Part shown: positions 43,091 through 51,896 of the stretch, piece after piece
Position numbering within the stretch: the first letter of the stretch is position 1
Layout of the letters: every line of letters begins with the position of its first letter
NCBI GenBank assembly: GCA_900555635.1
Contig: USLU01000001.1
Location: 1-64,000, forward strand
Reading direction: 5' to 3'
DNA length: 64,000 bases
Source of the DNA: an uncultured Bacteroides sp.
Lineage (GTDB): Bacteria > Bacteroidota > Bacteroidia > Bacteroidales > Bacteroidaceae
The notes under the pieces: generated by a model
Told to the model about the DNA's origin: nothing
The model's database searches: none
Seen by the model: only the letters and a program-made list of their open reading frames with translations
Made by a program: the position numbers and the translations under genes

Positions 43091-43804
43091 ATGAAAAAAT
43101 TAATCTTATCTCTCGCACTTTGTTGTGCAGCTACTAATTTCTTTGCGCAGAATGCTGATCCTGCACAGTTAGTGAACGACGGAAAAGCAGCACTCGAAGC
43201 TAAAAACTACCAAGAAGCATTTACTAAATTCAGCACTTATTTGACTCAAACTAACAATCAGGATTCTGTTATAGCATTCAATTGTGGTGTTTGTGCCGAT
43301 AAAATTAAAAAGCCAGCAGAAGCATTGAAGTATTTTGATATTGCCGTTCAAAAAAAATATAACTTAGCCAACGCTTATATCGGCAAGGCTGGTGCTTTGA
43401 AAGATCTGAAGAAAAATGATGAATATTTAGCTACTTTGAAAGAAGGGGTGGAAGCAAATCCTGACAATAAAACTTTAATCAAACTGTATGCTACCTATTA
43501 TGTAAATCAAGGAATCATGGCACAAAAGGCCAAAAAGATTAACGCAGCAGAAGAGGCTTATAAACAAGCGATAGCCATTCAGCCTGATAATCTTAATGCA
43601 CTCAATAGTCTAGGTTCATTATACTACAGCCAAGGTGCCAATACATTAAAGACTGATGCTGAAAAGGCTAAAGTTGAATTTAAGGAGGCTAAGGGTTATT
43701 TGGAAAAACTAATTCCATTACTTTCGGCAGATAAACCTGCACAAAAGAAAATAATGGATAATGCAAAAACAATGCTTAACTTTATAGATTCTCAGTTGAA
43801 ATAA
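43091..43804 (+). CDS. Secreted tetratricopeptide-repeat protein
   Basis: The product is 237 residues. A signal peptide (MKKLILSLALCCAATNFFAQ) is followed by about four to five TPR units, for example AAEEAYKQAIAIQPDNLNALNSLGSLYYSQG near 158-188. Charged helices continue to the end. The TPR scaffold binds partner proteins, likely in the periplasm. It has its own full promoter and a strong terminator, so it is a single-gene unit, probably well expressed. Partner unknown. Confidence 0.88.
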   Translation: MKKLILSLALCCAATNFFAQNADPAQLVNDGKAALEAKNYQEAFTKFSTYLTQTNNQDSVIAFNCGVCADKIKKPAEALKYFDIAVQKKYNLANAYIGKAGALKDLKKNDEYLATLKEGVEANPDNKTLIKLYATYYVNQGIMAQKAKKINAAEEAYKQAIAIQPDNLNALNSLGSLYYSQGANTLKTDAEKAKVEFKEAKGYLEKLIPLLSADKPAQKKIMDNAKTMLNFIDSQLK

Positions 43805-43822
43805 AAGTTTTAAGTTACAACT

Positions 43823-43870
43823 AAAAAGAGAGGGAGATGTGTTAAAATAGTCACATCTCCCTCTCTTTTT
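43823..43870. terminator. Strong bidirectional terminator
   Basis: A perfect 19-bp stem pairs 43823-43841 with 43852-43870 around a ten-base loop. The A5 and T5 ends let it act in both directions, for the TPR gene and glgB. Confidence 0.92.
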
Positions 43871-43877
43871 TATTCAA

Positions 43878-45887
43878 TTACTTAGTCTTTTTCAAGACCA
43901 TAGCAGTGCGTGCAGGAATATAGAGCTTCAGCCACTCTTTCTTTTCCTTTGCATATAATGGATCTGAGATAGTAAAGTGTTTAATCGTATCATCCGTTAG
44001 CCCATGACCGCCATATTCAGGATTATCTGTATTCAAGATTACTTCGTAAGACCCGGCCGGAACCAAGAAGCCATAATCGGTAAATGATTGCTTGGGGTTA
44101 AAGTTGAATACAAAGATTAAATCTTTACGCATGTACGCCAGTATTTGATCTCCGTCATTATGCCATATTTCAATAATCGGGGTATCTTGGAAGTTCTTGA
44201 TGCTTTTCACCACTTCTAACATGGCAGTATCAAAATCTCCCATGTAATGGTATGTCAGATTCTTTTTGTCTACTAAATCCCATTGACGGCGGGCGTATTT
44301 ACAAGACCATCCATTACCCTCACGCGGGAAGTCGATCCATTCAGGATGCCCGAATTCGTTACCCATAAAATTCAGATAGCCGCCATTGATGGTAGTAGCC
44401 GTTAATAGACGTATCATCTTATGAAGAGCGATACCACGGTTTACAGTGTAATTCTCATCCCCCTTTTGCATGTGCCAATACATATCGGCATCAATCAGAC
44501 GGAAAATGATAGTTTTATCACCTACCAAAGCCTGATCATGGCTTTCAGTATAAGAGACTGTTTTTTCGTCTTTACGGCGATTGGTTACTTCCCAGAACAT
44601 ACTGGACGGCTTCCAATCCTCATCTATCTTTTCTTTAATAGTTTTGATCCAGTAATCAGGAATATTCATTGCCATGCGGTAGTCAAATCCATAGCCACCT
44701 TCTTCATATTTGGCAGCTAAGCCCGGCATACCTGAGACTTCTTCGGCAATCGTAATAGCCTTCGCATTCACTTGATGAATTAGACGGTTGGCAAGTGTCA
44801 GGTAGCAGATTGCGTTATCGTCCTGATGTCCGTTGAAATAATCTCCATAGTTACAGAATGCTTCTCCCAATCCATGGCTGAAATACAACATTGATGTTAC
44901 TCCGTCGAAGCGGAATCCATCGAAATGATATTCATCTAACCAAAATTTGCAATTGGACAGCAAAAAGTGAATGACCTCATTTTTTCCATAGTCAAAACAG
45001 AGTGAATCCCAAGCCGGATGTTCACGACGTCCACCTGAATAGAAGTATTGATTGGGATCACCGGCAAAGTTACCCAATCCTTCTACCTCATTCTTCACTG
45101 CATGCGAATGAACAATATCCATAATAACAGCAATCCCCATTCCATGTGCAGTATCAATCAACTCTTTCAGTTCTTCCGGGGTGCCAAAACGTGAAGAAGC
45201 GGCGAAGAAACTAGAAACATGGTAACCGAAGCTTCCATAATACGGATGTTCCTGGATAGCCATAATTTGTATACAGTTATATCCATCTTTGGCAATACGT
45301 GGAAGAACTTTTTCTTGAAATTCTTTATAACTGCCTACCTTTTCTTCTTGCTGGGCCATACCAATGTGGCATTCATAGATCAATAAAGGATCAGTAGATG
45401 GCTTAAAGGCGCGCTTTTTCATTTTATACGGTTTATCCGGCGACCAGACTTGTGCGCTAAAAATCTTTGTTTGTTCATCTTGCACTACGCGCGTTGCCCA
45501 TGCCGGAATGCGTTCACCTTGACCACCTTCCCAGTGTATCATCAGCTTATACAGATCTCCATGATTTATAGCATCAGCAGGCAGTTTTATTTCCCAATTA
45601 CCGTTTTCCTTGCGTTTCAGACTGTATTTCTTTTCTTCTTTCCAGTCATTGAAAGTGCCAATTAAAAAAATCTGAGTTGCATTAGGTGCCCATTCACGAA
45701 AGACCCACCCATCATTAGTACGATGGAGTCCAAAGTATAAATAGCCGGATGCAAAATCCGAAAGCGTTTGTTTACCTTTATTGGTTAACTCGGCTTCTTT
45801 TTCTATGGCATGTTGATGACGCCCATTGATGGCATCTGAATATGGCTCCAGCCATGGGTCATTCTTAATTAGTTTCAATGTTTCCAT
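43878..45887 (-). CDS. glgB: 1,4-alpha-glucan branching enzyme
   Basis: The product is 669 residues. It makes alpha-1,6 branches in glycogen. An N-terminal CBM48 domain (about 45-140: FGLHRTNDGWVFREWAPNATQIFLIGTFNDW) precedes a GH13 barrel with VIMDIVHSHAVKN, GFRFDGVTSMLY (nucleophile Asp), ITIAEEVSGMPG (acid Glu) and SYTESHDQALVGDK (His-Asp). MGNEFGHPEWIDFPREGNGWS is the eukaryote-like GlgB signature common in Bacteroides. A C-terminal beta domain closes it. It lies 28 bases after a YhcH-like gene on the same strand; the other glg genes are not here. Confidence 0.95.
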   Translation of the reverse strand: METLKLIKNDPWLEPYSDAINGRHQHAIEKEAELTNKGKQTLSDFASGYLYFGLHRTNDGWVFREWAPNATQIFLIGTFNDWKEEKKYSLKRKENGNWEIKLPADAINHGDLYKLMIHWEGGQGERIPAWATRVVQDEQTKIFSAQVWSPDKPYKMKKRAFKPSTDPLLIYECHIGMAQQEEKVGSYKEFQEKVLPRIAKDGYNCIQIMAIQEHPYYGSFGYHVSSFFAASSRFGTPEELKELIDTAHGMGIAVIMDIVHSHAVKNEVEGLGNFAGDPNQYFYSGGRREHPAWDSLCFDYGKNEVIHFLLSNCKFWLDEYHFDGFRFDGVTSMLYFSHGLGEAFCNYGDYFNGHQDDNAICYLTLANRLIHQVNAKAITIAEEVSGMPGLAAKYEEGGYGFDYRMAMNIPDYWIKTIKEKIDEDWKPSSMFWEVTNRRKDEKTVSYTESHDQALVGDKTIIFRLIDADMYWHMQKGDENYTVNRGIALHKMIRLLTATTINGGYLNFMGNEFGHPEWIDFPREGNGWSCKYARRQWDLVDKKNLTYHYMGDFDTAMLEVVKSIKNFQDTPIIEIWHNDGDQILAYMRKDLIFVFNFNPKQSFTDYGFLVPAGSYEVILNTDNPEYGGHGLTDDTIKHFTISDPLYAKEKKEWLKLYIPARTAMVLKKTK

Positions 45888-45915
45888 AGGGTAAAATTTG
45901 AATTACGAGTTTATA

Positions 45916-46362
45916 TTAGGCTTTAACTTTTACAATTATTTTCTTTACACCATCAGGAGTAATTCCGGGGGCATGTCCATCTTGAGGGAAGAAGATTACA
46001 AACATTCCAGGTTTTACGGCAATGTAGTTTTCTGCTAAGCCCTCATAGAAAGTAATATCTTTTTCCGCACTGTAGGGAGCATTGGCAGGGGTACAGTCTT
46101 TTGCAGCAGTATAACCCATGATTTCCGTACCGGAAAGGGGAACTTGAATATCAATGAAATCAATATGCGTTTCGAGTTTGGCTTCTTCTTTGTTTTTGGG
46201 TTTGGTCTGCGCTACATTTACGTACAGATCTTTACCATTCAGTTCTATTTTGCCAATTTCCAATGCATTTAAGTCATTTGACTTCAAAAAATCAATAGCT
46301 TGCGCGAATAGGGGATTTAATGAAGCATATTTGTCTAAGTTTTCAAGTCTGTCTATAACCAT
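45916..46362 (-). CDS. YhcH/YjgK/YiaL family protein
   Basis: The product is 148 residues. The family (DUF386, cupin-like) includes proteins linked to sialic acid and ketogulonate use and the EbgC subunit. Seen here are LETHIDFIDIQVPLSGTEIMGY, FYEGLAENYIAVKPGMFVIFFPQDGHAPGI with its His and Asp, and the ending VKKIIVKVKA. Members bind metal and may act as sugar epimerases or anomerases. It sits between a DUF2461 gene (32 bases) and glgB (28 bases) on the same strand. Exact role unknown. Confidence 0.9.
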   Translation of the reverse strand: MVIDRLENLDKYASLNPLFAQAIDFLKSNDLNALEIGKIELNGKDLYVNVAQTKPKNKEEAKLETHIDFIDIQVPLSGTEIMGYTAAKDCTPANAPYSAEKDITFYEGLAENYIAVKPGMFVIFFPQDGHAPGITPDGVKKIIVKVKA

Positions 46363-46394
46363 AATTCAAATGTTTTAAGTTGATATATAGGTAA

Positions 46395-47060
46395 TTATTC
46401 AAATTCATCAATAGTATAATTAACGAAATCAGAGAAGCGCTTCATCTGCTTGAAGATTTCGTCAGTACGGTCCAAGAAGTCAGGAGCAAGGAAAAAGCTG
46501 TCAGGTTGGTTACAGCAGACAGTATATTCTTTACATTGTAAGTATTTTAAATACGGATAATCTTTAGGAAAACCTTTCGGAGCCGTTTTCAGGAAGTTTT
46601 CTCCTATGACAGGAAAATATTGATTAAACTTCTTATCTTCTACAATTTCCCGAAACTCGTCCATATTGTCGTATACGGCTTGACGCAATGCTTTCAGCAA
46701 TGGGGGGGGAGGACAATAGCTTCCCCCCGCCAGCAGGCAGTTGTCAGGCTGTATGTGGACATAGTAACCACAATGATCTGATTTTTTCCCTTTAGCATTG
46801 ATATAGCCTCCAAAATGATTTTTATAGGGCGTTTTATCTTCGCTAAAACGTGTGTCACGATAGATGCGATAAGTACAATCTTTGGCTTGTATGCCTCGAA
46901 TACTTTCGTCAAATAGGGAAATACGGGAGATGATGACTGTAAGTAAGTTTTCGAACTCATTACGGGCTGTTTCATATTGTTCCCGATGGGTGTTGAACCA
47001 TTCACGATTGTTATTTGCGGATAGTTCTTTTAAGAATTGAAAAATAACAGGGATATTCAT
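46395..47060 (-). CDS. DUF2461 domain protein
   Basis: The product is 221 residues. The pattern FLKELSANNNREWFNTHREQYETARNEFE, then YRIYRDTRFSEDKTPYKNHFGGYIN and GYYVHIQPDNCLLAGGSYCPPPPLLKALRQAV, is that of the DUF2461 (TIGR02453) family, broadly conserved and uncharacterised. No signal peptide or membrane segment is seen. It is first of a possible operon with the YhcH-like gene and glgB. Upstream is a terminator at 47127-47159 belonging to a small RNA. Confidence 0.9.
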   Translation of the reverse strand: MNIPVIFQFLKELSANNNREWFNTHREQYETARNEFENLLTVIISRISLFDESIRGIQAKDCTYRIYRDTRFSEDKTPYKNHFGGYINAKGKKSDHCGYYVHIQPDNCLLAGGSYCPPPPLLKALRQAVYDNMDEFREIVEDKKFNQYFPVIGENFLKTAPKGFPKDYPYLKYLQCKEYTVCCNQPDSFFLAPDFLDRTDEIFKQMKRFSDFVNYTIDEFE

Positions 47061-47126
47061 ATTGTATTCTTTCCTTATTATCTGCCAAATTTACGGATTA
47101 TTTTCTAACATACGACAAAGATAGGT

Positions 47127-47270
47127 AAAAAAAAGCATCGGCTCTGGTAAACCGATGCTCCTTACACATTTATCAATCAAACAGACGCTTCTGTTTTTTG
47201 ATGTACTTACTTATCACAAGCGGGTACGTCTCCTTTAATTAATCTTATATCTAATACTATGAAAAACACA
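47127..47270 (-). ncRNA. Small RNA antisense to a SusC-like translation start (FopS-like), copy 2
   Basis: On the minus strand the core TGTGTTTTTCATAGTATTAG (47251-47270) is the same as in copy 1 at 18.28 kb. It is followed by about 115 bases with a hairpin (AAACAGA/TCTGTTT, 47179-47196) and a terminator: AGCATCGG/CCGATGCT with eight U (47127-47159). The tail differs completely from copy 1. Unlike copy 1, no exact TAnnTTTG box lies before the core, so either the promoter is degenerate or the copy is silent. The complement of the core contains ATGAAAAAC after TAATACT, a translation start. Confidence 0.6.
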
Positions 47271-47333
47271 TATAGTTAACACGCCGAATCTATATTTTGT
47301 TCGCTAGAGTGTGTGTAGATTTTGCAAATATTA

Positions 47334-47341
47334 TATCTTTG
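47334..47341 (+). promoter_or_regulatory. -7 promoter element before the 76-residue protein
   Basis: TATCTTTG fits TAnnTTTG and ends 18 bases before the ATG; no properly spaced TTG box seen. Confidence 0.5.
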
Positions 47342-47359
47342 CATGAAAATATATAACTT

Positions 47360-47590
47360 ATGGCTGAATATAATTATGATGAAGAAAGCGTTAACGCGCT
47401 GATAGAGTGGGCAAAAACGACTACTTTTCCCCAAGGAATAAAATTAGGTGAGGCAGATAATATTTTTGATATTAAGAGATATGTGCAAGCGAATTTGAGT
47501 GATATTGCTGCGCATTATCCGGATGCATTTTATAATCCGTCTATCACCCGGTTATATCAATTAAAGGAAAAACTGGAAGAGCAATCATAG
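47360..47590 (+). CDS. Small acidic protein, 76 residues (DUF6965-like)
   Basis: The product has no signal or membrane segment. The pattern LIEWAKTTTFPQGIKLGEADNIFDIKRYVQANLSDI followed by a Pro-rich turn and RLYQLKEKLEE matches a short Bacteroidota family I recall as DUF6965. Its small size, helical content and own promoter suggest a real gene. The stop codon lies in the loop of a perfect hairpin. Function unknown. Confidence 0.75.
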   Translation: MAEYNYDEESVNALIEWAKTTTFPQGIKLGEADNIFDIKRYVQANLSDIAAHYPDAFYNPSITRLYQLKEKLEEQS

Positions 47591-47604
47591 CTGCTCTTCC
47601 AGTT
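47571..47604. terminator. Bidirectional terminator spanning a stop codon
   Basis: AACTGGAAGAGCA and TGCTCTTCCAGTT form a perfect 13-bp stem. The loop ATCATAGC holds the TAG stop of the 76-residue protein. The left arm is still coding. On the minus strand TTTTTCC follows. Confidence 0.85.
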
Positions 47605-47634
47605 AACTTTGCATTTATAGCATTACGGGATAGA

Positions 47635-49332
47635 TCAAAGTTTTATTTTTAATATTTTTCCGCTGTATCCCTCAACTGACACATCCGTTGCTTTATAAGG
47701 TAGCAAACTGATCTTCTCTTCTTTCTTACTCAGTAGGTCTACAGCTTTATATTGGTCCATCTGTGGAATTTGTAGAAAATCAAAAGCATGTGAAGGTATG
47801 TTGATAGCCAAATCTACCGAAACATGATCGAAGTTAACTACAAATAACAGCAAATCTTTTTCGAACTTGCGTAAGAAAGTGTATTGTTTATGCTCATTGA
47901 AACGCCACCCATTGAGGTTAGCATACATTAAATCAAAAAATGCACCTTGAGAGATGGCTTTTTCTTCATTACATAACGTTAATATCCGCTGATAAATGCT
48001 ATGCAGATGTTTTTGGTCTTCGGTAAGCATCTTACCATCGAATTTACCACCATTGCGCCAACGACGAATAGTATCTACGCTCCAATAATCAAATATTGTT
48101 GTACGACCGTCTCTTCCACTAAATCCTTCACTATCCATACCCAATTCGCCAAATTCTTGTCCGAAGTATATCATCATTGGATTCGTATTCATGCAAGCCG
48201 ATATGATAAGTGCCGGAATTGCTTTGCGTGGATTAGTGGCAAAAAAGTCAGAAGCTATACGTTGTTCATCATGATTTTCAAGGAAGTTCAGCATTCTTTT
48301 TTCCATTCCGCCCAAGCTTTGCCAAGAATGTGTAATGGCAGTTGCCGATTCTCCGCCACAAACGATGTTGCGAAGTGTATCATACAATCCTACTTTATCA
48401 TATAAATAGTCGAATTTTCCACGTAGCAAGTAGCTATTATATTCCCTTGGATTATAAACTTCAGCAATAAAGAGGAGAGAGGGGTATTGGGCTTTGACTT
48501 GGGGAATGGCCCATTCCCAGAACTCTACAGGCACCATTTCTGCCATATCGCAACGGAAACCGTCAATATCCTTTCCTGCCCAAAACATTAATATGTCTAA
48601 CATCTTTGTCCAAGTATCAGGAATCGGACAAAAGTGACGGGTACCACCATTTTGGTAATCGATACCATAATTTAACTTTACGGTTTCATACCAATCATTG
48701 ATATTAGGATAAGCGTCAAAACGATTGTTTCCGGTTGCTTTAGCAGGATATTCCTTATAAGGTTCTGTAGCTGCCCCCTTCATATCGAATTGTCCGTGTA
48801 ACTCAGCTTGGGGGATGTAATAGAAGTTATTGTAAGGGCTGAAAGCATAATTCGTATCGTCATTTGCCCCTAATTGAGATGTTCCATCAGGCTGTACATC
48901 TGAGTGATACTGACGTGCTACATGATTAGGAACAAAATCAATGATGACTTTCAAGTTACTACGGTGGGTACGTTGCACTAGCTGTTCGAATTCTTTCATT
49001 CGTTCCGGGACATCATTGGCTAAATCAGTATCTACATCATAATAATCCTTGATAGCATACGGTGATCCGGCTTTTCCCTTCACGATAGCCGGATGATCGG
49101 GACGAATATTGTAACGACGATAATCGGTTTGTGTGGCATGTTCAATAATACCTGTATACCAGATATGGGTAGCGCCAAGTTTCTTTATCTCATTCAAAGC
49201 CTTGGTTGTGAAGTCTGCCATTTTACCGCATCCATTTTCTGTAATGCTACCATTATTGATACAATGATTATTGTTGTTTCCGAATAAACGTGTGAATACT
49301 TGGTAAATAATTATTTTGTTTTCTTCATTCAT
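47635..49332 (-). CDS. Alpha-amylase family glycoside hydrolase (GH13)
   Basis: The product is 565 residues without a signal peptide, so probably cytoplasmic. GH13 regions in order: KVIIDFVPNHVARQ (region I), DGFRCDMAEMVPVEFW (II, nucleophile Asp), LLFIAEVYNPREYN (III, acid Glu), FLENHDEQRIASDF (IV, His-Asp). The start IIYQVFTRLFGNNNNH and KDYYDVDTDLANDVPERMKEFEQLV fit intracellular maltodextrin-type amylases of Bacteroides. It may trim or hydrolyse alpha-glucans and glycogen together with GlgB 2 kb away. A patatin gene precedes it on the same strand by 22 bases. Confidence 0.92.
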   Translation of the reverse strand: MNEENKIIIYQVFTRLFGNNNNHCINNGSITENGCGKMADFTTKALNEIKKLGATHIWYTGIIEHATQTDYRRYNIRPDHPAIVKGKAGSPYAIKDYYDVDTDLANDVPERMKEFEQLVQRTHRSNLKVIIDFVPNHVARQYHSDVQPDGTSQLGANDDTNYAFSPYNNFYYIPQAELHGQFDMKGAATEPYKEYPAKATGNNRFDAYPNINDWYETVKLNYGIDYQNGGTRHFCPIPDTWTKMLDILMFWAGKDIDGFRCDMAEMVPVEFWEWAIPQVKAQYPSLLFIAEVYNPREYNSYLLRGKFDYLYDKVGLYDTLRNIVCGGESATAITHSWQSLGGMEKRMLNFLENHDEQRIASDFFATNPRKAIPALIISACMNTNPMMIYFGQEFGELGMDSEGFSGRDGRTTIFDYWSVDTIRRWRNGGKFDGKMLTEDQKHLHSIYQRILTLCNEEKAISQGAFFDLMYANLNGWRFNEHKQYTFLRKFEKDLLLFVVNFDHVSVDLAINIPSHAFDFLQIPQMDQYKAVDLLSKKEEKISLLPYKATDVSVEGYSGKILKIKL

Positions 49333-49354
49333 ATCATTAATATTTAGAGAATGG

Positions 49355-50173
49355 TTATTTAAATTCTTCTTTCCAGATATTTCCTTTATTAACTAGCAAT
49401 TTTTCTAATATATCGTTAGTTGTATTGTATCCTTGCATGAATATCTCTTCCGCTTTTTCTAGTTCCGTATTGCTATAGCCATCCAGGTTATAGGGTTCTA
49501 TAAGTAAATCCGCCTTTTCACGTTCAGGAAATGAATTGGAGCGGAACATAAAGTTATAAGAGCGCAAGGCAATGCTGACAATATTCATTTTATATTCTGG
49601 AGCCATAAGGGGGCTGACGTTGACCGCTACTACTTTTCCACAAATACGCCGGATGGTAGAAACTGGTAAGTTCATCAGGAGACCACCGTCAACATAATGC
49701 GTACCTTCTATCTTTACAGGTGCAAATAATACAGGCATACAACATGAGGCAGCCACGCGTTCAGCAATGTTTCCCTTATGAAAATGTGCCAGACGACCGT
49801 GGTCTAAATCTGTTGCAGTAATGATAAGAGGTATTTGTAATTCTTCCAGTTTTTGGGCTTTCAAGTTACTTCTCAAGAAGTCAACAAACTCACCTAATTC
49901 AAACAGGCCTACCTTGGGAATCACCAGTTTAGTTAAATCCTGAAATTTATGTCCCCGAAAGAAATCCAGTACTTTATGTGGCTCGTTACCATCTGCATAA
50001 AACACTCCTGCTAGTGCCCCCGCACTGACACCGGAAAGTATGTCTGGTTTAATATCATGTTCCAGTAAAGCTTGCATGGCACCTAAGTGGGCAAAGCCCT
50101 TGATAAAACCACCGCTTAAAGCAAAACCTACAGGATATTTTTTAGTAAACGCATTGTTTGTAGTTACCTCCAT
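49355..50173 (-). CDS. Patatin-like phospholipase
   Basis: The product is 272 residues. The patatin fold is shown by the oxyanion glycine stretch GFALSGGFIKGFAHLGAMQALLEH, the nucleophile elbow GVSAGALAG (GXSXG) and the catalytic Asp in VDGGLLMNLPV. It is of the RssA/YchK short type, with no signal peptide or barrel. It would hydrolyse acyl esters of lipids in the cytoplasm or at the membrane. It is just upstream of the amylase gene (22 bases), with no functional link known. Confidence 0.92.
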   Translation of the reverse strand: MEVTTNNAFTKKYPVGFALSGGFIKGFAHLGAMQALLEHDIKPDILSGVSAGALAGVFYADGNEPHKVLDFFRGHKFQDLTKLVIPKVGLFELGEFVDFLRSNLKAQKLEELQIPLIITATDLDHGRLAHFHKGNIAERVAASCCMPVLFAPVKIEGTHYVDGGLLMNLPVSTIRRICGKVVAVNVSPLMAPEYKMNIVSIALRSYNFMFRSNSFPEREKADLLIEPYNLDGYSNTELEKAEEIFMQGYNTTNDILEKLLVNKGNIWKEEFK

Positions 50174-50255
50174 GTTAAAACTCTATTGTTCGGCACGAAT
50201 TTAGTTATTTTATTGAAGGAAGAAAGGAAATATAAGAAAAATGTTCAAAGACAGA

Positions 50256-50294
50256 TAGAAAAAAATGGGCATGTAGTTCGTTTACATGCCCATT
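50256..50294 (-). terminator. Terminator of the iron-sulfur operon
   Basis: AATGGGCATGTA and TACATGCCCATT form a perfect 12-bp stem with a seven-base loop. The minus strand continues with seven T, so it ends the transcript of the gene stopping at 50328. Confidence 0.88.
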
Positions 50295-50327
50295 CTATGT
50301 TATATAATGATAAAGTAATGTCTATAT

Positions 50328-51866
50328 TTAGAAACCAAAATCATCTACCTTTATCTTTTCCTCTTCCTTTTCGACAAAAGGATGTGCTTCTTGTTGAACC
50401 TTATGCCCCTCTATATGTACTGCACGGTAGGGACGGGAAGGGCAAATATATTCACATCCACCGCAGCCGACACATATATCTGTATTTACATGAGGAATTG
50501 TAAGCCCATCTTTATAAGGAACCATAGATAATGCTTGCGTAGGGCAATGCTCCGAACATGCACCACAACTAGTACCATCGGTATATACAATACAATTCTC
50601 TTTAATGAATACTACTTGTCCCATTTGTGTCAGATGCTTCTGCTCAACAGTTAAAGGCCGGATGGCTCCATTCGGGCAAACCTCACCACAAACAGTACAA
50701 CTGAAGTTACAGAAACCTTTTTCAAAAGATACGGTAGGTTGCATGATTCCTTCCAGCCCATATTCCATAAATGATGGCTTTAGTACATGTGAAGGGCATT
50801 TGCTTACACATAAATGGCAGGATGTACAGTTTGCCTGAAAATGTGCCAAACTAATAGACCCCGGAGGAGTTATTGGAGTTTGGCGTTTGTCACTCTTTTG
50901 TCCGGCGGCTGCGCCCATTGCAGCTTTTGCTTGTGCCATAACTTCGGGAACAGCGCTTGCAGTGGTCAGACCGGCAATTAAAAAACGACGCTTTGAGGTA
51001 TCCGAAGCTGAAGTCTGCTGATCCGTATGTTTCTTTAGTGCAGCAGATGGTAATGAGTATACCAAAGCTTTCTCCTTACAACTGTCCAAACAATCAAAAC
51101 AATCCACGCAACGAGTATAGTCTATACGCTGATTTTTACTATCGATGCAAGAAGCCTTACATTTAGTGCCGCAAATCATACAATGCGTACATCTATTCTC
51201 GTCAATGCGTATTTTGAAGAAGGAATACCGACTTAAAAAGCCAAGTAAAGTACCAACCGGACATATTGTATTACACCATGTACGTCCATACTTCCAAGCA
51301 AGAAAACCAATAAGCAGAAAAGTTACTAATCCGATTATAAAAGAAGAAATGCTAAGCAGGGAAGCATCTACTTGATAGAATGTATAATTGTCAAAACGAG
51401 AGACAATGGATTCCAGCAAGTTGTTTCCTGACATATATACCGGTTTAAACACATTGGTGACCATACGCCCAAAAGCGCTATATGGATCTAAAAATCCAAG
51501 CAGTGCTGTAAATCCGCATAAAAAAGCAATGATCGTAATTGCTAGAACCGTCCATCTTAAAATATTCTTGGCAGGAGAGTACCGGAAACGCTTTTTCTTC
51601 TTTGCTGTTCTCTTTGAAATCCAGTTCACTAAATCCTGGAAAACTCCCATAGGGCAGATCACAGAGCAGTAAATTCTCCCAAATATCAATGTAATGGCAA
51701 TCAATGCAATCAATGTAAAAATGCTGAGTGACATTAATGCAGGCACAAATTGGATATGTGCCAATACATGGAATTTATTAGGCAGTATCTCTGAAAAATC
51801 CAGAAAGTAAAAGGTTATCAATCCGAATAATAAGACAGATAATGCTATTCTTGTTTTTTTCAACAT
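50328..51866 (-). CDS. Membrane polyferredoxin (NapH-like, six 4Fe-4S sites)
   Basis: The product is 512 residues. Four membrane segments lie in the first 210 residues, with the NapH-type motifs CSVICPMG and CNTICPVG. Then come CXXCXXCXXXC sites: RCTHCMICGTKC, RCVDCFDCLDSC, NCTSCHLCVSKCP, a CX3CXXCXXXCP and a CX7CXXCXXXCP variant, and ICVGCGGCEYICP, enough for about six 4Fe-4S clusters. Between the second and third site is KRRFLIAGLTTASA, like an internal Tat signal; the protein looks like a NapH-NapG fusion. It would carry electrons at the inner membrane. It is last of a four-gene operon with two DUF362 proteins and an S-component-like protein. Confidence 0.9.
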   Translation of the reverse strand: MLKKTRIALSVLLFGLITFYFLDFSEILPNKFHVLAHIQFVPALMSLSIFTLIALIAITLIFGRIYCSVICPMGVFQDLVNWISKRTAKKKKRFRYSPAKNILRWTVLAITIIAFLCGFTALLGFLDPYSAFGRMVTNVFKPVYMSGNNLLESIVSRFDNYTFYQVDASLLSISSFIIGLVTFLLIGFLAWKYGRTWCNTICPVGTLLGFLSRYSFFKIRIDENRCTHCMICGTKCKASCIDSKNQRIDYTRCVDCFDCLDSCKEKALVYSLPSAALKKHTDQQTSASDTSKRRFLIAGLTTASAVPEVMAQAKAAMGAAAGQKSDKRQTPITPPGSISLAHFQANCTSCHLCVSKCPSHVLKPSFMEYGLEGIMQPTVSFEKGFCNFSCTVCGEVCPNGAIRPLTVEQKHLTQMGQVVFIKENCIVYTDGTSCGACSEHCPTQALSMVPYKDGLTIPHVNTDICVGCGGCEYICPSRPYRAVHIEGHKVQQEAHPFVEKEEEKIKVDDFGF

Positions 51867-51896
51867 GAGTCTGTTTTATTTTGAATGTATGTTATT

